Source of the DNA: Epichloe hybrida
Taxonomy: Eukaryota > Ascomycota > Sordariomycetes > Hypocreales > Clavicipitaceae
Assembly (NCBI GenBank): GCA_019022495.1
Contig: JAFEKR010000002.1
Span: forward strand, 5,518,001-5,582,000
DNA: 64,000 nt
Direction: 5' to 3'
Positions 46,383 to 56,410 of this stretch are shown piece by piece; within the stretch, counting starts at the first letter, position 1; every line of letters starts with the position of its first letter. The position numbers and the translations under genes are program-made. Below the pieces are notes generated by a model. That model saw only the letters and a program-made list of their open reading frames with translations. It ran no database searches and was not told the DNA's origin.

Positions 46383-49300
46383 ATGGCGACCACATCTAAC
46401 ATGTTTCTTTACTCGCTGACAGTCCAGCCCCCGACTTCTGTCACACAAGCAATCATCGGCCAATTTTCTGGTACCAAGGAACAACAGATTATTACAGCTT
46501 CGGGGTCGCATTTGGTCCTCTCGCGACCCGACACAAAATCGGGCAAGATTATAAAACTGCTCTCTCATAACGTCTTTGGCATTATTAGATCCATAGCTTC
46601 GTTCCGCCTCGCTGGAGGCTCAAAAGGTACGTACGCCCTCACGCCGGCCAATTACGCCAATATGCTGGACCGCTTCATGGGGCAACTGATTATGTCCCCC
46701 ATGTATTGTAAGATCAATACTTACAAGCTTTTCTATCAGATTACGTAATTCTAGCTACCGATTCCGGCCGTATTGCCATCATCGAGTACATACCTGCGAC
46801 TAATCGCTTCGCTCGTGTTCACTTGGAAACATTTGGGAAATCGGGAGTTCGCCGCACGATTCCAGGTCAATATCTCGCAGCAGATCCCAAAGGAAGAGCT
46901 TGTCTGATTGCCTCCGTCGAAAAGAACAAGCTAGTCTATGTCCTCAACCGTAACGCTGAGGCTGGGCTCACTATATCGTCACCACTCGAGGCACACAAGC
47001 ACGGTGTTCTGATTTTCTCTGTCGTGGCTCTTGATGTCGGCTACGCAAATCCTGTTTTCGCAGCTCTAGAGACGGATTACTCTGAGCTGGAACAGGATGA
47101 ATCCGCAGAAGTAGAAGTACAACTCGTCTATTATGAACTAGATCTGGGGCTGAACCACGTTGTACGCAAGTGGTCTGAAGCTGTTGATCCAACTTCTTCT
47201 TTACTCTTTCAAGTTCCCGGTGGACATGATGGACCAAGCGGTGTGCTTGTTTGCTGAGAGGAAAACATCACCTATAGACACTCAAATCAAGAAGCATTCC
47301 GTATCCCAATTCCAAGACGCCGAGGTGCTACCGAAGACCCTCAAAGAAAGCGTACTATAGTATCAAGGGTAATGCATAAGCTCAAGGGCAGCGCTGGTGC
47401 ATTCTTCTTCTTGCTTCAGAGTGATGACGGGGACCTTTTCAAGGTAACTTTTGATTTAGCAGAAGATGCTGATGGGAACACATCTGGCGAAGTTGGCCGC
47501 ATCAAGATAAAATACTTTGATACAATTCCGCTTGCCAGTAGTATCTGCATACTGAAGAGTGGATTTCTATTTGCTGCTAGCGAGTTTGGTAATCACCACT
47601 TCTATCAGTTTGAAAAGCTTGGGGATGATGACGGCGACCTGGAGTTTTCTAGTGATGACTTCCCCACCGATCCACAGGCATCTTTTCATCTGCGGTCGCT
47701 AGAGAACCTGACGTTGGTTGAGAGCGTCAGTTCCATGTCTCCTTTAATGGATTGCAGAGTAGCAAACCTGCCAGGAGCAGGAGAAGACATCCCTCAAATA
47801 TATACTGTGTCTGGCAACGGTGCCAGGAGCACGTTCCGTATGCTAAAGTATGGTCTAGAGGTAAATGAGCTTGTTGCCTCAGAGCTGCCGGGGACTCCCT
47901 CTGCGGTGTGGACTACCAAACTTACTCAAGATGATAAATATGATACTTACATTATCCTGACCTTCTTACACGATACAATGGTCTTGAGAATCGGAGAGAC
48001 AGTCACTCAAGTGACCGATTCAGGTTTTCTTACAACCGTCGCAACGCTAGCAATTCAGCAGATTGGCAACGACAGTCTCCTTCAGATTTATTCAAAGGGA
48101 ATGCGGCACGTTCGAGAAGGACAAGTCACCGAGTGGCCAGCACCCCAACATCGAAGTATCGTCGCCGCTGCTGCAAATGAGCACCAGGTAGCGATCGCTC
48201 TGAGCTCAGGAGAGGTTGTGTATTTTGAGGTGGACGAGAATGGCGATCTCGCAGAGTTCGATGAGAAGAAGAAAGAAATCGGAAGCGTCACCTCTCTCAG
48301 TTTGTGTCCCATACCAAAGGGTCGTCGAAGAGGTTCTTTCCTGGCTGTTGGATGCGATGACTGTACAGTTCGAATTCTGAGTTTGGAGCCGGAATCAACG
48401 CTTGAAAGCAAATCCGTACAGGCTCTCACAGCAGCCCCATCTGCACTTTGTATCATGTACATGGAGGACTCCTCCTCCGGCGGGCCTGCCTTGTACCTCC
48501 ACATTGGATTAAACTCTGGCGTATACTTGAGGACCACATTGGACGAAATCACAGGAGATTTGGCAGATACACGTCTGAGATTCCTGGGCCCAAAACCTAT
48601 CAATCTCTCCTCAGTCACTATCCAAGGCCAGAATTGTGCCCTTGCTCTCAGTACAACATCATGGATAGGATACAACGATCCAATTATGGGAGGATTTTTG
48701 GCAACGCCCCTTGCGTATCATGAGCTGGAGTGGGCGTGGAACTTCACCAGTGAACAATGCGAGGATGGTATTGTTGGGATCCATTCCAATTGTCTTCAGT
48801 AAGTCACCCCTTGCGCGCGAAGACTCTTTGATACTCGGTCGAATGATTGTCAGAAGGGCTTGGAATATCTCTGCCCGGAGTCGATTTGCAATCGTCGACT
48901 GTTCATTGAATTCACTTTCTTTCAACAACCATTCTCATCACAAGATGCTGGATTAGACTGAAACTAACCTCAATTTTTGCAGCATCTTTTCTATCGAGAA
49001 CATTCAATCCACGTTCATTCAAAAGTCTCTACCACTCACTTACACTCCACGGCAACTTGTCAAGCATCCGGACCAGCCTTATTTCTACACTATTGAGTCT
49101 GAAAACAACATACTGGACCTCACGCTGCGTACACAATTACGAGCAGATTCAGATGCGATCAATGGCGATGCCAAGGAATTCTCGCCAGTAGACTTTGGTC
49201 TGCCACGCGGGAAACAGCGATGGGCATCCTGTATTAGCGTCATTAGTCCTGCCGGAGAAAACCCTAGTGTGCTGGAAAAGATTGAGCTTGACGGGAATGA

Positions 49301-50351
49301 AGCGACTATCAGCCTCGCCGTGGTCCCGTTCACAGGCCAGGATAACGAAAGCTTCTTAATTGTGGGGACCGGGAGGGACATGATTGTCAACCCTAGGCAA
49401 TCATCCGCAGGCTTCATTCATGTCTATCGATTTCTGAATGATGGAAGGAACCTAGAATTCATCCACAAGACCCAGGTTGAGGAGCCACCAACCGCGCTTC
49501 AGCCTTTCAACGGCCGTTTGATAGCAGGAATCGGCAAAATTTTAAGGATTTACGATCTAGGTATGAGACAGTTGCTTCGAAAGGCCCAGGCGGACGTTGC
49601 GCCACAACTTATTGTATCTCTGCAAACACAAGGGTCCCGAATTGTTGTTGGGGATGTGCAACATGGTGTGACCATGGTCGTGTACAAGTCCGGATCCAAT
49701 ATGCTTGTTCCCTTTGTCGACGATACGATATCGCGATGGACGACGTGTACAACCATGGTAGATTACGAATCTGTGGCCGGGGGTGATAAGTTTGGTAACC
49801 TTTGGGTTTTACGTTGCCCCGACAAAGCTAGCGCAGAGGCCGATGAACCTGGCTCCGATGTTCAACTGACGAATGGACGGCGATATCTCCATGGTGCTCC
49901 AGAGCGACTTCAATCAATGGCACACATGTTCGTCCAAGACATACCAACAAGCATGTGCAAGACTAGCTTGGTAGTTGGCGGCCAGGATGTTCTTCTATGG
50001 AGCGGGTTGCAAGGTACAATTGGTGTGCTCGTACCTCTGACTATCCGAGAGAACGCGGAGTTCTTTCAAGCATTGGAGATGCACATGCGCAGCGAGGATC
50101 CGCCACTCGCTGGCCGCGAGCACCTCATGTATCGGGGTTATTACGTACCTGTCAAGGGTATTCTAGATGGTGATTTGTGTGAACGCTTTTCGCTACTACC
50201 TAGGGAGAAGAAGGAGATGATTGCTGGCGAACTTGATCGTTCCGTCAGAGAAGTAGAGCGAAGAATATCTGTGAGCTTTTTCTTCTCGTGGACTGGCCTT
50301 GGTCTATGAGCTAACATGCAGCAGGATATCCGAGTTCGATCTGCCTTTTGA
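46383..50351 (+). pseudogene. RSE1: Splicing factor RSE1 (SF3b130/SF3B3) gene with one in-frame stop
   Basis: RSE1 is the WD40-like triple-propeller scaffold of the U2 snRNP SF3b complex. Exons 46383-46626, 46740-48798, 48983-50270 and 50325-50351 join in frame to 1205 codons, about the full family length. Recognisable segments are [40 protein letters not shown] (across intron 1), [56 protein letters not shown] and the C-terminal DIRVRSAF (across intron 3). The only defect is TGA at 47255-47257 (codon 254), inside [19 protein letters not shown], where the family has Gly; GGA to TGA is a single change. No second lesion was seen, so this is either an assembly error, a very recent null allele with another copy elsewhere, or read-through. 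Typed as pseudogene only because of that codon. Confidence 0.85.
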
Positions 50352-52460
50352 TTGAGGTATAAGGCGGCTGAGTAGGAGGTTTTTACTGCAGAGATAAGCC
50401 TCACCCCTGATTATCGCGGTTGCAGTAACGAAGTCGGCTATGTCGTGCTTCCAGGTCTACAGGAGGTTTTTACACTACGTTTGGGTATTTTTTTTGGCTA
50501 TCAGAGCGGTGTTCAAGCTTGGGTTCGCCCAACTAGACATTGCCCAACTGGATATTGTCAACAAGTTTGGAATTCTGTGACTGAAGTACGGCGAAAGGGA
50601 AGAGACAACCAAAATCGCCCAAGGTCAAGCGTATTTATCAAATGAGGGCAGGTCGGCTCAGCAGGCCTCGGGTAAGATTCTACTTTGTGGTAGTGTTGTG
50701 CGTACACAGGCACCTGCAAGTTCCCCTCATGATGACGATGGGCACCTAGGTAATCAAAAGGAAGCAGTGGGTGGCAGTCCGGGAAGGCGGTCGTCGACAA
50801 TTCTATCTACACATCTGATATGGTCGGGTTCATTCAGGGTATGTACATGAATAACGACTATAGAACATCGGGCCCCCGAAAACATCAGAGTCATTTGGCG
50901 CCCGTCCGTCGACCTCAAGTTGCTGCACTATCTCGACAGCCATGACTTGATAAGTTTCGGCAGTTGTGTTCTAGCTATCCTGGCTACCGCTAGTTTTGCT
51001 TAAGGACGGTATGGTGGTTTGGGCAGGACTAACGGAAGGACCTCGTCACGCACCGCGTTCGCGATGGAGCGGAAGATGCACAAAACACCGAGCAGTAACC
51101 GCGCCGTGATGAGAACTTGCGCCTGTTGTTCACGTCTAGCGGCGTGTATGGCGTCTGTTAGTACTTGTTGGATATTACAGCCTCACATCTTAGGCATCAC
51201 TCCCCTTGCGATACCATGTTCCCTCCTCGCGGCTGATTGCGAGACCTCGGCACGTTACTCCGTATATCAACATCACTTTCCACACCGTCTCACAGTAATA
51301 CTGGTCCGTCAGTCTTCGATCTGCCCAACGCTAACCTATATTGGCAGGAGATGGTTGACGTTGACCATGGACCAACTGCATATGTAGTCCCGCCTGGTCT
51401 GTCCTGCCAGCAAGCAGCCACTTGTCGATCTCTGCGACATTTTTGTGTTCAAACCAACCCCTAATGCCTGACCGGCGAGCACAGAATAAGCGAGACAGAC
51501 TCGTAGAGTCGTAGGACTAACGGGATTCAGCCTAGAATCTTGGGGGCGAGGCGTTTTTTTCCATCGGCAGCGGCAGTTGGACCAACCACAAACATCACAT
51601 CACCACATCCCTGTCCATGGGCGATGGCAACACCCGTGACAGCCGATAAATCGGCGCGGCGGCACAAGGCTCGTGCAACAAGTTGGATGTACTCCGTAAT
51701 CCGTACGACGGTCCAATCCTGCGGGGTCCGCTCCCCCTCTTTCATGCATGCCGTGTCTCTTGAGAGAGAGAGCCAACGTACCATTGTTCGCTGATCAAAA
51801 CAACATGGATGGCTGGCTGTCTAGACTCTGGGTGGTCTCGTGTCTTGGAAGAGGCGGCTGAACCAGTCCCTCGGGACGATATTCCCCATCCTCAGCCAAT
51901 CTTCTTTTGTTGCTAACCTGGTCATATGTCATGCTGGCTCTATGCTAGCCACTTCCTGCGCCTATGATATCTGTTTGCTTTGAGGACTGGTCCAACGCAG
52001 GGCTGCAATGCGAGCCTTGACGACACCCCAGAAAGTGCTGCTCGTTCCACGACTCTCACTGCTGGGCGACTCACAGGACCAACATCCTGCCTAGTGGCGA
52101 ATGTGGACTGTCTTGAGGCACACCATGCCGCCATGTAGCAGTCGTTGGTGCTGCTCGCCGCTCGGTGCATCAATCCCCCCCCATTGGGAACCAACAGCAC
52201 TCATATCACACATAGGACAGCCAAGCCCGCCCTGTCTGCCTGTCTGCCTGTCTGCCTGTCTGCCTGTCTGCCTGTCTGCCTGCCTGCCTGCCTGCCTGCA
52301 TGGCCGTGCTCCTGAGCTGCAGCTTTCCAAGCCGGCTCGCAATCTTCAGCAAGCAGATCTGAAGATGGCTATAAGCACGCGTCTTCCCTATCCAAACTGC
52401 TGCTTTTCGCCCACGCCTCCTAGCCAGGCTCGATGATGAACAACTTGGTCGGCACTAAGC
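50352..52460. other. Intergenic; start of the sparse accessory region
   Basis: About 2.1 kb with short ORFs and no recognisable protein. TACTCCGTA occurs at 51256 and 51690. A 13-bp direct repeat (AGGAGGTTTTTAC) lies at about 50374 and 50460. A tandem CTGTCTGC array sits at 52232-52299. Confidence 0.45.
52232..52299. repeat. CTGTCTGC / CTGC microsatellite
   Basis: Tandem 8-bp units CTGTCTGC decaying into 4-bp CTGC units, about 160-230 bp upstream of the RTA1-family start codon. It is probably length-polymorphic. Confidence 0.85.
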
Positions 52461-53772
52461 ATGGCGGCTGACTGTGGTTCTTCTTGCCCAGTTTCTGGTG
52501 GCTTCTACAGCTATAGGCCCAGCGTTGCGGGTAACATTGTTCTTCTGGTCGTCTACGCTCTCCTCGTTCCGTGCATATTGTACCTCGGCTTCCGATCACG
52601 CACAGCACTGTTATCGACCGTGTTGATGATGACAGGACTGGCGCTTGAAATACTAGGATTCGTTGGACGCGTTTTGCTCCATCACAGTGCAGAGAGCCCG
52701 GACTACTTTACTTTGTCTCTTCTAGGAACCATATTGGGACCGTCCTTTGTTTCAGCTGCGTTGTTCGTGGCTGTCCCTCATTTGTTCATTGTCTATGGCG
52801 AAAAGCTGGGCCCTTTCAATTTCAGGCCGGTCGTCGCCGGGCTGACCTTGTACACCTTGATTGCAGCAGCTATTGGTGTTGAAGCGGTTGGGGTCGTTTT
52901 TGTCTCTTATGAATTCCACGGTGTGACTGTAAGTAGTACCCTCTTCAACCAGTATACCGAGTTTCAATAGACCGACTGTCTGACTGACTGATTTGATTTG
53001 ACTCCGTATAGAGAGACCGCAGTGCTTCCATCATTGCAGCCGGCCTTGGCGTGCAGGCCGTATCGCTGCTGTTCAGCGCCGCAGTCTACTTCTTCTGCGT
53101 CTTGGGCCTCGACTCTGGCCAAGGAGTTCTTGACGACAGCCATGCGACAGTCTATAGTGCTTCACGATTTAGAAGATTTCTACGAGGTAATATGCCAAAG
53201 CTCCTAAGCCCAAAGCTTGAGATAATATCTGACCTTGACAAGGAGTTGAAATTTCGACGAGTCTTCTCCTTGTGTACAGCATCTATCGAATAATTGAGTT
53301 GGCAGGTGGTGTGGACGGCACCCTGTTCCAGAACGAGGCTGCCTTTATGATCATGGATGGCGCGCTCCTACTGGCTCCGGTTCTTTTACTCACGATATTG
53401 CACCCCGGAACTGCCTTTGGAAAGGCATGGACACAGACATCGTCTCGACGAGCAAGGCGCCCAAATCCCCTTCCTCTGCAACAAGTCCACAGGCTGAGTC
53501 ACAGCGCACACCATGCCTACGACCCAAACATTCGAAAACATCTTACTCCACAGTCCCCCAATTCACAAAGGACTGCCAGAAGCTCACATGCCCCAGGAGT
53601 TGCCAATGGATCTCCCGGTCTACCGACGAGCCCTCGGCCCAGTCACAAGTCACCGAGTCCCAAAGTATCCTCTCCCAACTCGACCACGGCGACAAGCAAA
53701 CGATTTAGCGATAGGTCAGAGAAGAGAATCACTCTGCAGAAGGAGCTCGTAGACAGCGAAACTCTGTGGTAG
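52461..53772 (+). CDS. RTA1-family membrane protein (lipid-translocating exporter-like)
   Basis: Exons 52461-52928, 53012-53186 and 53243-53772 join in frame to 390 aa with about seven hydrophobic segments. RTA1-family landmarks are YRPSVAGNIVLLVVYALLV at the N-terminus, ALEILGFVGRVLLHHS, AALFVAVPHLFIVYGEKL and, after intron 2, VYSIYRIIELAGGVDGTLFQ. The last ~120 residues are Ser/Pro/His-rich and hydrophilic. Yeast relatives (Rsb1, Rta1) handle sphingoid bases or confer drug tolerance, but assignments within the family are weak. Using the acceptor at 53242 keeps the RTA1 frame; reading on without splicing hits a stop. The gene appears intact and sits at the edge of a region with two transporter/reductase relics. 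Confidence 0.85.
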
Positions 53773-54926
53773 CCGAGGATGTTTGCTCAATTGCAATGGG
53801 GGAATTTTCTCTCTAGGAACCAGAGTTTATGCCAGTCATAGATACAAATCGTATGTCATATACTCAATCGACGACTGTCTGGAACGGTCTTCCGACGTGC
53901 ATTTCCACTGGCCTCTCTCGTCGTGGCTAGACCAGCGTTCTCTCGCTCATCAGTGCAGCCCATGCTGCGTCAAGCACAGTGTTGGCAGGAAAATACGGAG
54001 TACGCCAGAAGTAATAAATGCCGCTGCCAGTTTCAGAAGAAAAAAAAAATTCACACCGTGCCTCGTCTTGTCTAGTTGGACAGGGTGCTGGCAACCGGCG
54101 GCTAATTCATGCAAGACTCGTCACAGTCGTATTGACGCCGCAAGCGATGACAGCGCAGCGCAGGTGCCGAAGATCCTTCTTCCCCGGCGGAACGTCAAGT
54201 GCCTTTCAATCGATGAATTGCCTAAAGAGTGAGGGTTTAATCACGATGCGGTTGCATCGTTCGCGGAGAGACACGCGCGGATACGGTACTTGGTGGAGCG
54301 ACTAGGGGACTGGGGTCTGGGGTCTGAGGACCGAGGACCAGGCAGCCAGACGAATGAAACGAATAAACTCGATGCTTTCCGTGTCCATCATGGGATTTGT
54401 CGACTGCTTGTCTAGCATGCAGATTCCATCATCACAATGACGCTTAGTCCGATCGGAGGAGTCATATTCTTTGCTCATTCGTCGACCTAACCGCCGAGGG
54501 GACAGCCGGATGGAAAGCGGCCGATGGTTTTTTTTTTTTTTTTTTTTTTTGAAGTGGCTTGATTATGTGCCGCGATGGGTCCCCGATCGGGGAAGGAAGA
54601 ATGCCGACGCCTTTCAAGTTGGTAAGGAGCGAGCCACCAGGACTGTGTGTTCCGAGACAAGTACGGAGTATGACAAGTATGACAAGTATGATGAACCTCG
54701 ATGTTCGGGGTTTACTACTTGCCCAGACTCTCGGCCCCTACAAGCAGTGAAGTGGCATTTCGTGCCTTCGTCAGACTCTGACCCTCGTGGCACGACAGAA
54801 ATATCAGGAGAATCACTCTTCGCCGAGTAGTTGGCGCTCCCTCTCTGAGCCATGCTAGTATTGTGACCATCTTCTTGTCATCAACGTTGCTCGTATATTT
54901 GCGAACATGGACAAAAGGTAGACCGA
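53773..54926. other. Intergenic, no gene recognised
   Basis: About 1.15 kb. TACGGAGTA occurs at 53994 and 54662, and a 23-base T run at 54528-54550. No coding signal. Confidence 0.45.
54528..54550. repeat. Poly-T run (23 T)
   Basis: An uninterrupted T run in intergenic DNA. Confidence 0.9.
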
Positions 54927-55368
54927 TTGCTCACATTCATTCCACAGGCTCGCAAACGCAAACCTTGTTTTTTTGTCATCCTTTTTGCACTGAAGAATAC
55001 ACCGCTGGCATTTCTGACAGCTTGGTCCTACGACCGCCCTCAATTTGCCCTCATAGAGTCGTCTCTGGATATGCTGCTGTCGTCCACGCACTTCATCCAT
55101 GGAATCTGCTATCCATACTACTTCACCAAAGCAGGCAGGCCGAGTATGTTGCTACGGCCCTCGGACATTATGGGCATTGTCGCCGGCGGGTCACGGGTCA
55201 CGGGTCTCTTTGGCCCTCGCCGCCATCTTCGTTCGTCGCTGTTGGTACGAGTTGTTTTACCACCTTGATGTCATTCTTTGGGTGGTTTCCCTCGTCGCGC
55301 TTGCGCTGATGTCCATCAGCCTCATCTCGCTACTAGAGTCGCCGGTCCCACGTGGGGGGGCTGGATCG
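54927..55368 (+). pseudogene. Ferric-reductase transmembrane-domain relic
   Basis: Pieces of a ferric reductase (FRE/FRO family) membrane domain lie in order but in three frames. Frame one: FFVILFALKNTPLAFLTAWSY. Frame two: SICPHRVVSGYAAVVHALH, the haem-helix region with HR and H. Back in frame one: HGICYPYYFTKAGRPSMLL and SDIMGIVAG. Frame three: SLALAAIFVRRCWYELFYHL and ILWVVSLVALAL. The family order is therefore kept while at least three frame changes interrupt it, and the NADPH/FAD-binding half is absent downstream. A functional protein cannot be made. Ferric reductases reduce iron outside the cell before uptake; this copy is a remnant. Confidence 0.75.
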
Positions 55369-56410
55369 ATTGATCCATAGCACAGACAACTCGGCAACTC
55401 TCACGCCACTTCCTGTCGGCGGCACACGAACGCATGGCACCGCCGTACGTTTAGACCTTTTGCGCTAGAAATGGAAAAAAGTAAATATCAGTGTACGCTG
55501 GCCCAGGTCATGTTTGGTTTTAGAAACTACATTATGAATGCTGGTCACTAAAATTGAAACGTGTGAGCAACCAAGCAAGCTCAAGCTCGTGATTGTTTCA
55601 TTTGCGTGTGTGTAGGGTGGCCCGTGGGGATGGCCGGCCCGTCCGCCATTTCGCCGACCCGAAGTGAAAACACGGCGCCGACGGCTTCTTCGGGGGGGCG
55701 GGGGACGGACGGAAGATGGTGGGTCCAGCTCGCGACATCCTTTGCTTGCGCACGGGAACAAAATCACGAGTCCTCGTCCAAGATGATGCCAGCGATGTTC
55801 CCAGTGCAAGGGATGGATAAAATCTGCAGCACGGCCGGCGTGTGAGCAGTGTGGAAACAAAAGTCTGTTTGTGCAAGTGGTCTGAGACATGACCGTGCCC
55901 CCCGTCCGGCCCGTCCGGGCGTTATCAGAGACGTAATCCGTGCCGTGGAATTATTATTAAAAGGGACAACTTGACTGCGTGCCACGTGGGGCTTGACCCG
56001 GGGAGAAAAGAAGTCGTGGGTCGAGGAGAGGTCCCCGGGCTACTCCTCTTCATACTAGATAATGTAGATGATGAGACAACCTTTAGTCCGTAGAGCCAAG
56101 TTTATTACTAGTGTGCCTGATTCGTTATATACTCGGCATGTTCATTCATGTTCATCCATGTTTCAAGTATGATGAGCAGGATATATATGCATCATGTGTA
56201 CAGACATTTTGCGCTCGTGAAAAAAAAAAAAAAAAAAAAAAGTCACCGACTCCCCAGGGTATATAAAGCCATTCAAGAAAACACCGACCCCAACCCGTAT
56301 CAGAGAATTTCGCTAAATAGAACAATTGACCGTATGCTATGTGAATTTGTCAAATGGGAATGAAAACAAATGGCAATGAGAGGCATGGATTGCCTCATGT
56401 TTCTTTGGTT
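55369..56410. other. Intergenic, no gene recognised
   Basis: About 1 kb between the ferric-reductase relic and the 3' end of the fusion gene. It has a 22-base A run at 56220-56241 and a CCACGTGGGG element at 55982. Confidence 0.45.
56220..56241. repeat. Poly-A run (22 A)
   Basis: An uninterrupted A run about 170 bp downstream of the fusion gene's stop codon. Confidence 0.9.

Noticed and set aside
22295..47257. Reassignment of TGA as a sense codon, suggested by in-frame TGA in two genes
   Set aside because: TGA replaces Gly in one gene and an apparently hydrophobic residue in the other, and several intact genes in the window end with TGA.
47213..47270. Short intron removing the RSE1 stop codon
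   Set aside because: Possible introns here would be 18-46 nt and would delete residues conserved in the family ([12 protein letters not shown]); no branch site is visible.
53262..53290. Frameshift in the RTA1-family gene
   Set aside because: The apparent frame change vanishes when the intron acceptor at 53242 is used; the joined frame restores the conserved IYRIIELAGG.
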